Made by a program: the position numbers and the translations under genes. DNA of 64,000 nucleotides, from assembly GCF_009707705.1 (NCBI RefSeq), contig NZ_WLYX01000001.1, forward strand, positions 2,914,001-2,978,000, read 5' to 3'. The stretch is from Paludibacterium denitrificans (GTDB lineage: Bacteria > Pseudomonadota > Gammaproteobacteria > Burkholderiales > Chromobacteriaceae). The notes beneath the pieces were generated by a model, which saw nothing but the letters and a program-made list of their open reading frames with translations, had not been told where the DNA came from and made no database searches. Positions 23,004-32,066 of the stretch are shown here, piece after piece. Position 1 is the stretch's first letter. Each line of letters opens with the position of its first letter.

Positions 23004-24072
23004 TTACAGCACAGCGATCGGATAAGACCCCAGTACTTTTACAAATGACGTTTTTTCGGCCAACCCCTGTAATGCCCGGTCAATGTTGGCATCGCTGTAG
23101 TGGCCTTCCATGTCGATAAAGAAAACATAGTCCCACAGGCACGCGAAGGACGCGACTCGAATTTGGTCATGGAGACGCCATTGACGGCCACGGGTGTCAG
23201 CAATTGATGGACGGCGCCGGGGCGATTGGGGGCAGACACCACAATGGAGGTTTTGTCCTTACCCGACGGCCCGACATCCTGATGCCCCAGCACCAGAAAA
23301 CGCGTGGTGTTGTTGGGTTCATCTTCAATGCTTTCGGCCAACTTGAGCAGATCAAAACGCTCGGCCGCCGCCTGACCCGCGATGGCCGCGGCCGACGGGT
23401 CTTCACTAGCCAGACGGGCCGCTTCGGCATTGCTGGCTACCGACAGCCGCTCTACCGTGGTAAGCAGATTCTTGTTGAGCCACTCATGACATTGCGCCAG
23501 CGCTTGTGCGTGCGCATAGACACGGGCAATGCCTTCCGTGCCACCAATCTTGCGCAGCAAGTGATGATGAATGCGCAGTACCACTTCGCCACAAATCTTG
23601 AGCGGCGAGCTGACCATCAGGTCCAGCGTGCGGCCGACGGTGCCCTCGGTAGAGTTTTCCACCGGCGCCACGACGTAATCCAGCGCGCGCGACTCCACCA
23701 GCCGGAAGGCTTCATCTATCGAATTGCAGGCAATCGTGCGGGCGGCATGGCCAAAGTGCTTGACCGCTGCCAGCTGGGTAAAGGTTCCTTCCGGCCCCAG
23801 ATAAGCCACTGACAAAGGTCGCTCCAGCGCCGGGCATTCGGACATGATTTCGCGAAACAGCCGGGCCACTGCTTCGCCCGGCAACGGGCCGGGGTTGATT
23901 TCCTTGATGCGCCGCAAGACCGGGCTTCGCGTTCCGGGCGATATACCACCCCACCGCCTTTGATTTCGCCAATTTCACGCGCATGACGTGCACGCTGGTT
24001 CAGTAGCTGGAGGACCTCGGCGTCGATGGCGTCGATGGCATCACGGTGTTGCTTGAGAAGTTCTTCCGACAC
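23004..24072 (-). CDS. pheA: Bifunctional chorismate mutase/prephenate dehydratase
   Basis: First two committed steps to phenylalanine. GTG start at 24072 (VSEELLKQHRDAIDAIDAEV). An AroQ chorismate-mutase domain (LLNQRARHAREIGEIKGGG) is followed by the dehydratase domain (VAYLGPEGTFTQLAAVKHFG, CNSIDEAFRLVES, VAPVENSTEGTVGRTLDLM, NNTTRFLVLG with the TRF motif) and an ACT domain (NRPGAVHQLLTPVAVNGVSM) for Phe feedback. Breaks: 23920-23923 (CCGG for CCAGG) and 23132-23139 (CCCACAGG for CCCAGG, expected PSRAWDYVFFIDMEG). The real end is at 23004 (VKVLGSYPIAVL). Overlaps the O-methyltransferase stop by a few bases. Confidence 0.93.
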
Positions 24073-24077
24073 GTTAT

Positions 24078-24667
24078 TCAGTCTTTCAATATGACAAACT
24101 GCCCTTTTCCAATCCCGTAAGTTTCCGCGAGATAGCCTTCGCTCGCAAGCACTAGCCGGACAAAATCGCCGCATTCGTCCTGATGCGACAGGGCATTATC
24201 CATGATCAGCAAACCTTGCGGGCGTAATACCCGCTGAATATCCGGCCAGTAAGAACAATAGCGGGATCGGTCAGCATCAAGAAAAATCAGGTCCGGGCTG
24301 TTGTCCGGGGTTTCGGCCAACCTGATGCTTCGGCGTCACGGCACTCCAGTTGCACGCGATCTTGTACGGCAAATGCCTGCAGGTTTTGCTGCGCCAGCAC
24401 CTGTTTTTCCGGACTGACGTCCAGCGTAACGATCCGCCCCGGCAGATCGCGTAGCGCCAACGCCATCCATAGCGTGGAATAACCGTTGGACGTGCCGATC
24501 TCGAGAATATCGCCGCCGCGCTGGTGGCGCACCAGCTGGTACAGCAGCTGGCCAGTATCCGGGGTGATATTCAGCCGTTTTTCATGGCGCAACGTCGTGG
24601 CGTGATCGAGCTGATAACCTTCTTGCCATAACGATTGTAACCGTGCCAGTAATTCTCTAGTCAGCAT
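24078..24667 (-). CDS. SAM-dependent O-methyltransferase (CmoM/caffeoyl-CoA OMT-like)
   Basis: Class I methyltransferase. Start at 24667 (MLTRELLARLQSLWQEGYQL) behind AAGGAG. Motif I is ILEIGTSNGYSTLWMALAL; the acidic loop is RIVTLDVSPEKQVLA; then LIFLDADRSRYCSYWPDIQ (post II/III) and GLLIMDNALSHQDECGDFV, typical of the O-methyltransferase family 3 (catechol/caffeoyl-CoA type). Substrate unknown. Frameshift at about 24320-24326, inside the uptake-like element TTCGGCCAAC (24312-24321) and its flank; expected CRDAEA..LAETPDNSPDL. Placed between serC and pheA. Confidence 0.85.
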
Positions 24668-24688
24668 GACAGGCTCCTTGTGACGCAT

Positions 24689-24712
24689 AAAAAACCCGCG
24701 CCGGGCGCGGGT
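24689..24712 (-). terminator. Terminator between serC and the O-methyltransferase gene
   Basis: CCCGCGC / GCGCGGG stem with a CGG loop, followed on the minus strand by six Ts, downstream of the serC stop. Confidence 0.8.
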
Positions 24713-24739
24713 ATGGCTCATGCACTTTTCGTTGCCGTC

Positions 24740-25828
24740 TCAACTGTGTTGACGGGCAAAATCGGTCATGAAGCTGGCCAGCGCCTTGACGCCTTCCAGC
24801 GGCATGGCGTTATAGATGGAAGCGCGCATGCCGCCAACCACGCGGTGCCCCTTGAGTTGCACCAGGCCGTTTTTCTTGGCTTCCTGCAAGAACGCTTCGT
24901 TCAGCCCATCGTCTTTCAGGCGGAACACCACATTCATGCGTGACCGGAATTCTTTATCGATATGGCAGTGATAGAAGCCATTGCTGGAGTCGATCACCTG
25001 ATACAGCACGTCGGATTTCTCTTCATTGCGAGCCTGCATGGCCTTGATGCCGCCCTGCTTTTTCAGCCATTTGAATACCAGTCCGGCGATATAAATGGGG
25101 TAAGTGGCTTAGCGTGTTGTACATGGAATCAGCATCGGCATGTACCTGATAGTTCAGCATGGTTGGCAGGTCAGCACGGGCCTTGCCCAGCAGGTCTTCG
25201 CGGATGATCAGCACGGTCAGTCCAGACGGGCCGATATTCTTTTGTGCACCGGCATAGATCAGGCCGAAACGGCTGACATCGATTTCGCGCGACAGAAAGT
25301 CGGACGACATGTCGCACACCAACGGTACGTTATCCTGTGCCGTCGGGATAAACGGAAACTGCAGACCGCCAATGGTTTCATTGCTGGTGTAGTGCAGGTA
25401 AGCCGCGTTTGGGTCGCGCTGCCGGTGTTTTCTGCCGGGACGTAGGCAAAATTACGGTCTTCGCTGGATGCCACGATATTGACGTTGGCGTAGCGCTTGG
25501 CTTCCTTGACGGCCAGCTTGGACCAGTGCCCGGTATTGACCACGTCGATCGACTGTTTGTCGCCCAGCAGGTTGAGCGGAATCATGGCAAATTGCAGCGA
25601 GGCGCCGCCTTGCAGGAACAGTACCTTGTAGTTTGCCGGGATGTTGATGAGCTCGCGCAGGTCATGCTCGGCGTCATGGATGATCTGCATGAACTCCTTG
25701 CCGCGGTGGCTCATTTCCATCACGCACATGCCGGAACCATGCCAGTCGAGCATTTCGCTCTGGGCTTCCATCAATACTTCTTGCGGCAATACTGCCGGGC
25801 TTAAGAAAAAGTTGTACACCTTGGCCAT
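24740..25828 (-). CDS. serC: Phosphoserine aminotransferase
   Basis: PLP enzyme of serine and pyridoxal-phosphate synthesis. Start at 25828 (MAKVYNF; the following FLSPAVLPQ should be SAGPAVLPQ). Family segments: [95 protein letters not shown] (PLP Lys) and the C-terminal [20 protein letters not shown]. Breaks: 25799-25805 (GCTTAAG within the start motif), 25422-25425 (CCGG for CCTGG, expected [20 protein letters not shown]), 25107-25113 (GCTTAGC for GCCGGC, expected [17 protein letters not shown]). Together the fragments span the full family length. Confidence 0.93.
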
Positions 25829-25857
25829 GTCTGTCCTCTGTAATTGCAATAGTCTGT

Positions 25858-26299
25858 TCAGGTGGTCAGCAGGAAGTGCGCCCGGGCTACGGCTACCGGC
25901 TTGTGTCGGTTCTCTTGCCAGGGCTTCAATCAGCACATGTGCAACACGTTTGCCCTGCTTGGTGATTTCGCATTGGGCATGCAGTGTCTTGGCACGGCAG
26001 GATCGCAGGTAATCAAGAGAAAAGTCGAAAATCTTGGGTGCTTCCAACGACTCACGCCCCCACATCAGGTGAATCAGGGCGGCATTTTCCAGAAAACCGC
26101 CGATCAGCCCGCCGTGCAAGGCAGGCAACGTCACGTTGCCTACGTTATGGGGATAAAACGGCAGGCTGAACAGCAATTTCCCGTGTTGATCTTCGGAAAT
26201 TTCCACGCCCATCAGCTTGGCGTAGGGAATGCTGTCAACAATCGCGGTAAAGGCCTTCTGCTCGCGCAGGAGCGCAAACTGCTGCATGAACTGGCTCAT
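25858..26299 (-). CDS. PaaI-type hotdog thioesterase (second of pair)
   Basis: Hotdog-fold acyl-CoA thioesterase-like protein, about 146 residues. Start at 26299 overlaps the stop of the upstream thioesterase (ATGA). Core: LFSLPFYPHNVGNVTLPALH, GGLIGGFLENAALIHLM (the hotdog helix with the His/Gly-Gly signature) and RAKTLHAQCEITKQGKRVAH. A one-base deletion near 25905-25915 (CAAGCCGGTA) shifts the frame so that the apparent reading runs into serC. The restored C-terminus VAVARAHFLLTT stops at 25858. The apparent thioesterase-SerC fusion is therefore not real. Confidence 0.8.
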
Positions 26300-26778
26300 G
26301 TTGGCGCCCCTTCCGGCAGCATTGCCACCGGACTGGATTCACGCATGAAGGTGGCCACGCCATGGGCAATCGGGTCGGAAGGCGTGTCGTGGTAACACAC
26401 CGCCCGGGTAAAGGCTATCTGGTTGGCTAGCCGATAGCATTCCGCCGTGCAAAAGATGGCCTTGCCCGGCGTCGCCGCTTTCAGGTAGTCAATGCGCAAA
26501 TCCAGCGTGGCGATGGTTTCCATGCGTTCCAGTTGAGCCATGACGGCGATGCCGCTGGTGGTATCCACCAGCGAAGTGATAATGCCGCCATGCACCACGC
26601 CACTGGCCGGGTTGCCCACCAGATCATCCCGCCATGCCACCTTGAGCGTCGGGCTTCTGCCCTCGGTGCCAAGGTATTCGAACCCCAATGTCTTGCAGTG
26701 CGGGAACGAAACAAACAACTGGCTCATCGCCGCCAGCAGTTCAGGGTTGGTTAGGCCGTACAACTCATGCTTGCTCAT
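26296..26778 (-). CDS. PaaI-type hotdog thioesterase (first of pair)
   Basis: 160 residues starting [20 protein letters not shown] at 26778, inside the gyrA stop region (the gyrA TGA is at 26765). Hotdog core: NPASGVVHGGIITSLVDTTS (catalytic-loop signature with HGG and D), then RMETIATLDLRIDYLKAATP. The tandem PaaI pair overlaps by 4 bp and is coupled to gyrA above and serC below. Substrates are unknown; in general such enzymes hydrolyse aromatic or medium-chain acyl-CoAs. Confidence 0.85.
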   Translation of the reverse strand: MSKHELYGLTNPELLAAMSQLFVSFPHCKTLGFEYLGTEGRSPTLKVAWRDDLVGNPASGVVHGGIITSLVDTTSGIAVMAQLERMETIATLDLRIDYLKAATPGKAIFCTAECYRLANQIAFTRAVCYHDTPSDPIAHGVATFMRESSPVAMLPEGAPT

Positions 26779-29394
26779 CCGTTTCGGGTGCATCCGCAGC
26801 GGGAGACTCATCGACAGCCGTTTCCGCTTCGGCGTCGATTTCATCCTCGTCGCCCTCGCCTTCGGCCACCTTCTCCAGCCCGATCAGTTTTTCGCCTTCA
26901 TCCAGATTGATCAGGCGCACGCCCCGGGCCGAACGGCCGGTCTCGCGCACCTCGGCCACCTTGGTGCGGATCAGTACGCCACCGGTGGTGATCAGCATGA
27001 CGTCATCGCTGTCCTCTACCAGGCTGGCGGCGACCAGTTTGAGACCGGTCTTATCGGTCAGGTCCATGGCGATCACGCCTTGCGTGCCACGGCTGGTATG
27101 GCGGAATTCGCCGGTACGTGTGCGTTTGCCATAACCGCCATCGCTAGCGGTCAGCACTTGCTGGTCTTCCGAATTGGTCACCAGTAACGAGATTACGTGC
27201 TGACCTTCGGCCAACTGCATGCCGCGAACGCCGGTAGCGTTACGCCCCATCGGGCGAACATCGGTCTCGTTGAAGCGAACAGCTTTACCAGCATCAGAGA
27301 ACAGCATGATCTGGTCGTCACCGTGCGTCAGCGCAACGCCAATCAGCTTGTCGTCATCATCCGGGTTGACGGCAATGATGCTTACCGAACGCGGACGGGA
27401 GAAGTCCACCAGTGGGGTTTTCTTGACCGTGCCATTGGCGGTACACATGAAGATGAACTGGTCTTCGCGGAATTCCTTGACCGGCAGCAGTGCGTTGATT
27501 TTCTCACCTTCGGCCAACTGCAATACGTTGACGATCGGTTTGCCACGGCTGTTGCGGCCACCTTGCGGCAGGTCGTACACCTTGATCCAGTGGCAGCGCC
27601 CCAGCGAAGAGAAGCACAGTACGTAGTCGTGGGTATTGGCGACAAACAGCGTATCGATAAAGTCGTCGTCTTTGGTTGCTGCCGCCAGCTTGCCTCGCCC
27701 GCCACGGCGTTGCGAGCGGTAATCGTCAATCGGCTGGGCCTTGATGTAGCCAGAGTGAGAGATCGTCACCACCATGTCTTGCGGGGTAATGAGATCCTCA
27801 ATATTGATGTCGCCACCAAATGGCTCGATTTCCGAGCGGCGCGGATCGCCAAACTGCGCTTTGATGGCGGTTAACTCGTCCGCAATAATCTGATTAATGC
27901 GTTCCGGTTTTTCCAGAATGTCGATCAAGTCGAGGATGACAGCCATGATGTCGCGATATTCGCCAACAATCTTGTCTTGTTCCGGGCCGGTCAGGCGCTG
28001 CAGACGCATTTCCAGAATGGCCTGCGCCTGCGTATCGGATAGCCGGTAGCCGCCGGTGTGCAGGCCAAACTCTTCGGCCAACCCGTCCGGCCGCGCTTTG
28101 CTCTGATCCACGCGCGACAGCATTTCTTCAACCAGCGGCGAGCGCCGGTGCGGGTCATCAATGCGGCTTTGGCAGTAAGCGGCGTTTCCGATGCTTTGAT
28201 GAGCGCAATGATTTCATCGACATTGGAAAGCGCAACTGCCAAGCCTTCCAGAATATGCCCGCGCTCACGAGCCTTGCGTAATTCAAAGATGGTGCGGCGC
28301 GTCACCACTTCACGACGATGACGCAGGAACTCTTCCAGAATCTGCTTCAGGTTCAGCAGGCGCGGCTGGCCATCAACCAGTGCTACCATATTGATGCCGA
28401 AGCTGTCTTGCAGCTGGGTCAGCTTATACAGGTGATTGAGAACGACCTCAGGCATTTCACCACGCTTGAGCTCAATCACCACGCGCATGCCAGACTTGTC
28501 CGATTCGTCGCGTAGGTCGGAAATCCCCTCGATGAGCTTCTCGCGTACCAGTTCGCCAATGCGTTCCAGCAGGCGTGCCTTGTTCACCTGATACGGAATT
28601 TCATCAACGATGATCGCCTGACGTTCACCCTTGCCAATATCTTCAAAATGGGTGCGGGCACGCATGATCACGCGGCCACGACCGGTGCGATAGCCTTCTT
28701 TCACGCCCGCGGTGCCATAGATAATGTCGGCCGGTCGGGAAGTCTGGCGCAGGGATGATGTCGATCAGTTCATCGATGGTAAGCGTGCTATTGGCCAGCA
28801 ACGCCGGGCAGGCATCAATCACTTCCGTCAGGTTGTGCGGCGGAATATTGGTGGCCATGCCCACGGCGATGCCGGAGCTGCCATTGATCAACAAATTAGG
28901 AATCTTGGCTGGCAGAATCAACGGCTCGTGCTCGGAGCCATCGTAGTTCGGGCCAAAATCGACGGTTTCCTTGTCGATGTCGGCCAGCAGTTCATGCGCA
29001 ATGCGCGCCATGCGGATTTCGGTGTAACGCATGGCTGCCGCGTTATCGCCATCCACTGAACCGAAGTTGCCTTGCCCATCCACCAAGGGGTAACGCAAGC
29101 TGAAATCCTGCGCCATACGTACGATGGTGTCGTACACCGCCAAGTCGCCGTGGGGATGGTATTTACCAATGACATCGCCCACGATACGCGCAGATTTTTT
29201 GTAGGCACGGTTCCAGTCATTGGAGAGCTCGTGCATGGCAAACAATACGCGGCGGTGGACAGGTTTCAGGCCATCTCGCACATCAGGAAGGGCTCGCCCT
29301 ACAATTACGCTCATGGCGTAATCCGGTAGGAGCGGCGCATTTCCTCCTCGAGGCTAATTGGGATCGTTTCCTTGGCGAAAAGCTGATCAGTCAT
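26765..29394 (-). CDS. gyrA: DNA gyrase subunit A, with Leu at the Ser83-equivalent position
   Basis: Breakage-reunion subunit of gyrase. Start at 29394 ([20 protein letters not shown]). QRDR reads [19 protein letters not shown]: the residue equivalent to E. coli Ser83 is Leu (codon TTG, plus-strand 29141-29143), while the Asp87 equivalent is retained. Catalytic Tyr lies in the AMRYTEIRM region; [32 protein letters not shown] and the C-terminal propeller repeats ([22 protein letters not shown]-type) are present. The GyrA box is QRRGGRG. Acidic tail ends PETDEQA-like. Breaks: 29323-29326 (CCGG for CCTGG, expected RRSYLDYAMSV), about 28733-28740 (GTCGGCC for GCCGGC, expected FPTAGIIYG), 28145-28148 (CCGG for CCTGG, expected [13 protein letters not shown]). 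Confidence 0.95.
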
Positions 29395-29470
29395 GGATAA
29401 ATGGCTAACTTTTTCTGAAAAGAAGTAGCGCACATTCTACCATGCCGACACCCTGCCCGCATGTCTGGAC

Positions 29471-29502
29471 AACAAAAAGCCGGGTTTCCCCGGCCTTGTT
29501 TT
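29471..29502 (-). terminator. Terminator of the amino-acid permease operon
   Basis: CCGGGGAAACCCGG stem on the minus strand followed by CTTTTTG, just downstream of the permease stop. 125 bp of the gyrA-permease spacer otherwise show no gene. Confidence 0.7.
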
Positions 29503-29518
29503 TGACGTTAGTGCACCA

Positions 29519-30262
29519 CTAGTGTGCAGCAATCTGGTACCGCTTCTCCAGACTGGAGATGCCCCGAGCCATCAACATGGTCATCGCCAGATAGAGGAAG
29601 GAAATCGTCAGGTAAGGCTCCCAGTAGCGAGAATAGACCCCGGCCACTGTGCGCGCGGCAAACGCGAGTTCGGCCAACCCGATGGCAGACACCAGAGAGC
29701 TGTCCTTGAGCAGCATGATTGCTTCGTTCCCCAGTGGCGGCAACATGCGGCGGAAGGCTTGCGGCACCACCACGAGCTTCATGGCCTGACCATACGACAA
29801 CCCGAGCGAGCGGGCCGCCTCCATCTGACCTTTGTCTATGGACTGAATCCCCGCGCGAAAGATCTCGGTAATGTAAGCACCAGCGTTCAATGTCAGCGCC
29901 AACAGCCCGGACAGGAATGCGCCATAGTTCTGGCGAATCTCGCGTGCCAGATCACCATCAATCAACAAACCATCAGTAGGATGGATTAGTGATGGCATCA
30001 GCGCAAAATGCACCAGCAGTATCTGCACAAACAGTGGCGTGCCACGGAAAAAAGTCACATAGGCCGCTGCCGGAAAACGCACGCCGTAGCGGAGAAAAAT
30101 CTTGGCAAACCCGTGCTTTGCCTGAGCGAGTCGAGCCACACCCATGAATAGGCCAATTAACGTACCTAAAACCACAGCGATAATCGTGATGGATAATGTC
30201 ATCTTCACGCCATCGATAAACAGCGGAAGATACTCGTTAATCATTTCCCAGCGGAAATCCAT
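29519..30262 (-). CDS. Polar amino-acid ABC transporter permease
   Basis: GlnP/HisM-type inner-membrane subunit, 247 residues. Starts MDFRWEMINEYLPLFIDGVK; several TM helices (LSITIIAVVLGTLIGLFMGV, FLSGLLALTLNAGAYITEIF, PYLTISFLYLAMTMLMARGI). The EAA loop that docks the ATPase is visible: IDKGQMEAARSLGLSYGQAM, with FRGTPLFVQILLVHFAL upstream. The gene for its substrate-binding protein lies directly upstream, with a hairpin between. No ATP-binding subunit is adjacent in this window, so it must be encoded elsewhere. Confidence 0.93.
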   Translation of the reverse strand: MDFRWEMINEYLPLFIDGVKMTLSITIIAVVLGTLIGLFMGVARLAQAKHGFAKIFLRYGVRFPAAAYVTFFRGTPLFVQILLVHFALMPSLIHPTDGLLIDGDLAREIRQNYGAFLSGLLALTLNAGAYITEIFRAGIQSIDKGQMEAARSLGLSYGQAMKLVVVPQAFRRMLPPLGNEAIMLLKDSSLVSAIGLAELAFAARTVAGVYSRYWEPYLTISFLYLAMTMLMARGISSLEKRYQIAAH

Positions 30263-30284
30263 CTTGCCTACCCTTAATTAAAAG

Positions 30285-30309
30285 GCCCGGCCAATACCTC
30301 TGACCGGGC
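30285..30309 (-). terminator. Intercistronic hairpin between binding protein and permease
   Basis: GCCCGG / CCGGGC stem, followed on the minus strand by CTTTTAATT. A weak terminator here would explain more binding protein than permease, the usual need in such importers. Confidence 0.5.
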
Positions 30310-30327
30310 GTATTTCAACTATGCTAA

Positions 30328-31146
30328 TTACTTTTTGGCGCCAAAGTACTTGGCGTAAATAGAATCATAGGTGCCGTCAGCTTTGATTGCTTTCAGGCCG
30401 CTATTAATCTTGGCCAGCAATTCCTTATTGCCCTTCTTGACGGCAAAGCCATAGAACTCTGCGGAGAAGCTCTTGTCATCGGCAACGACAGAAATGCCGT
30501 TTTGCGGATTATTTTTTACGTAGTTGATAACGACGCCGTTATCACCAACTGCCGCCTGAACGCCGCCGCTTTCCAGCTCTTTCAGGGCCAGCGGCATGCT
30601 TTCAAAGCGCTTGATGTTAGAGCTGGTTTTGCCCAACAGCTTTTTCACGACATCATCACCCGTCGTGCCAGTTTGCACGGCAACCTTCTTGGCCTTCAAG
30701 TCTTGGAAGGTCTTGATGTCCGACACACCCTTGGCTACGGCAATCAGCTGACGGGCTTCAAAGTACGGATCAGAGAAGTCCATGCTTTGCTTGCGCTCAT
30801 CCGTAATGGTGATGGCGGAAGTCAGAATGTCGCGATCGCCTTGCTGCAGCGTGGAGAAGATACCTTCCCACGGGGTATTGACGAACTTGACCTTGAAACC
30901 AGCCTTGGCGGCAACGGCACTCAGCACGTCAATATCAAAGCCAACGATTTCTTTTTTGTCATTCTGGAATTCAAACGGAGCATATGTTGCGTCCGTTCCA
31001 ACAACATACTCCTTGGCTGCGGATGCGGCCGGAGTGCTAGCGGCCCCGGCGCTTGCACTGGCTTGTTCGGTTTTTTTACCACAAGCGGTAACAGCTACCG
31101 TTGCAAGCAAAACACTGGCAAGTAGCATTCTTCTGGACTGCTTCAT
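30328..31146 (-). CDS. Polar amino-acid-binding lipoprotein of ABC importer
   Basis: Type II periplasmic-binding protein, 272 residues. Start at 31146 (MKQSRRMLLASVLLAT) with a lipobox (VTAC), then a low-complexity Ala/Ser linker and the SBP domain: TYAPFEFQNDKKEIVGFDID, VNTPWEGIFSTLQQGDRDIL, MDFSDPYFEARQLIAVAKGV, KKVAVQTGTTGDDVVKKLLG, KGNKELLAKINSGLKAIKAD. The glutamine/lysine-arginine-histidine subfamily is likely. It is transcribed with the permease. The longer frame upstream of 31146 lacks a ribosome-binding site and is not used. Confidence 0.93.
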   Translation of the reverse strand: MKQSRRMLLASVLLATVAVTACGKKTEQASASAGAASTPAASAAKEYVVGTDATYAPFEFQNDKKEIVGFDIDVLSAVAAKAGFKVKFVNTPWEGIFSTLQQGDRDILTSAITITDERKQSMDFSDPYFEARQLIAVAKGVSDIKTFQDLKAKKVAVQTGTTGDDVVKKLLGKTSSNIKRFESMPLALKELESGGVQAAVGDNGVVINYVKNNPQNGISVVADDKSFSAEFYGFAVKKGNKELLAKINSGLKAIKADGTYDSIYAKYFGAKK

Positions 31147-31265
31147 CCTCGTATCTCCGTGTCGTTGTTTCGGTTTGACTCGTTGTGAGAGTCGGCTGCA
31201 TGCTACTATACCCTGTCTTTTTTTATTGACAAAATTTTCACTAAAATCAGGTGGCATATTAAAAA

Positions 31266-31649
31266 ATGACGATCAAATCTCCCTTAAAAGCACTATGCAT
31301 TATTTTAATGACATTATCGTCAGGATTTGCCATGGCAGAGCCGGAAGACACCCCTCTTCCGGGAGACATGCAGCCGCCCCCTTCTATGGTTAAAAGCAAG
31401 AAACACGCCAATGCATCGAATATGAGCGCTACGCATCGCGCCCAAAAACACTCAGTTCATCGCGGCAAAATCAAGAGCCATCGACGTGGTCAACCCAAAC
31501 TGGCGGCACGTCACGTCCGTTCGACCAAGCATCTACATCAAGGCAAGAAAAACCTGATCACACACAAAAAAGCCGTGAAACCGGTCAAGCATCATAAAAT
31601 CAAACAGTTGCATGGCAAGCAGCACGCAAAGCATAAAAAAGCAAAGTAA
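31266..31649 (+). CDS. Secreted, extremely Lys/His-rich small protein
   Basis: 127 residues. A signal peptide (MTIKSPLKALCIILMTLSSG, cleavage after AMA) is followed by an acidic stub (EPEDTPLPGDM) and then about 90 residues dominated by Lys, His, Arg and Gln (THRAQKHSVHRGK, KHLHQGKKNLITHKK, KHHKIKQLHGKQHAKHKKAK). No fold can be assigned; the tail is probably disordered. Periplasmic proteins of this composition could bind metal through their His, or polyanions such as DNA, LPS or polyphosphate through Lys/Arg; all of this is inference. Divergent from the binding-protein gene. Confidence 0.75.
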   Translation: MTIKSPLKALCIILMTLSSGFAMAEPEDTPLPGDMQPPPSMVKSKKHANASNMSATHRAQKHSVHRGKIKSHRRGQPKLAARHVRSTKHLHQGKKNLITHKKAVKPVKHHKIKQLHGKQHAKHKKAK

Positions 31650-31694
31650 ACGACTTGCGTTAGCTTGGTGGCCTAGGTATATTACGCGCCTATC

Positions 31695-31770
31695 GCCGGT
31701 GTAGCTCAGTTGGTAGAGCAGCTGACTTGTAATCAGAAGGTCGGGGGTTCGACTCCTCTCTCCGGCACCA
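31695..31770 (+). tRNA. tRNA-Thr (anticodon UGU)
   Basis: 76-nt cloverleaf with encoded CCA. D-arm GCTCAGTTGGTAGAGC, anticodon loop CTTGTAA (TGT), and T-arm GGTTCGACTCC. The acceptor 5' strand GCCGGTG faces CTCCGGC, leaving one T-T mismatch. A genomic CGCCGGC would pair fully, so the T at 31761 probably reflects the same GCCGGC consensus problem. Not an integration site for the neighbouring prophage, which is Mu-like. Confidence 0.92.
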
Positions 31771-31776
31771 ATACAG

Positions 31777-31808
31777 ACGGGCCTTGCAGCTATGCAAGGC
31801 CCGTTTCA
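31777..31808 (+). terminator. Terminator of tRNA-Thr
   Basis: Perfect 12-bp stem ACGGGCCTTGCA / TGCAAGGCCCGT with loop GCTA, followed by TTTCA. Confidence 0.8.
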
Positions 31809-31827
31809 CATTCATGGTTTTAGAAAA

Positions 31828-31851
31828 ATATTAGACAGTGCTGTCTAATAT
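31828..31851. promoter_or_regulatory. 24-bp near-perfect palindrome, operator-like
   Basis: ATATTAGACAG / CTGTCTAATAT arms (11 bp) around a central TG, in AT-rich sequence with -10-like TAATAT. Resembles TetR-type operators. No gene follows before the prophage starts. The stretch 31809-32066 otherwise contains only a 65-codon frame (31838-32035) without ATG or ribosome-binding site, two TTGCGAAT repeats (31876, 31968) and the terminator at 32000. Confidence 0.55.
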
Positions 31852-31999
31852 AAACACTACTTCACGGCCTTTCCCTTGCGAATACTTCGCCTGTCATAGA
31901 CCTTGTGAAGCGTTGTGTCGTCGGCATGGCCAGTTGTATTTTTTGCATCCTCGCCTTGCTGTAACGTTGCGAATTGATTTGCACAGTTTAGCGCGGGCT

Positions 32000-32032
32000 T
32001 TTGCACTGCCCAACACGGCTAACCAGTGCAAA
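32000..32032 (-). terminator. Terminator-like stem at the end of the late tail operon
   Basis: TTTGCACTG / CAGTGCAAA, 15-nt loop, 35 bp after the last prophage gene. Confidence 0.5.
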
Positions 32033-32066
32033 TAACCCGCAAAAATACCGGCTTTTAACCCTCCCC

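Noticed and set aside
25259..26299. Thioesterase-SerC fusion protein
   Set aside because: The fused frame results from a one-base deletion near 25910; the restored thioesterase ends at 25858 and SerC starts at 25828.
31695..31851. tRNA-Thr as phage attachment site
   Set aside because: The neighbouring element is a Mu-like transposable phage; no integrase gene or repeat of the tRNA 3' end was found.
31838..32035. 65-codon plus-strand frame at the prophage edge
   Set aside because: No ATG, no ribosome-binding site, unusual composition, and overlap with the palindrome and terminator.
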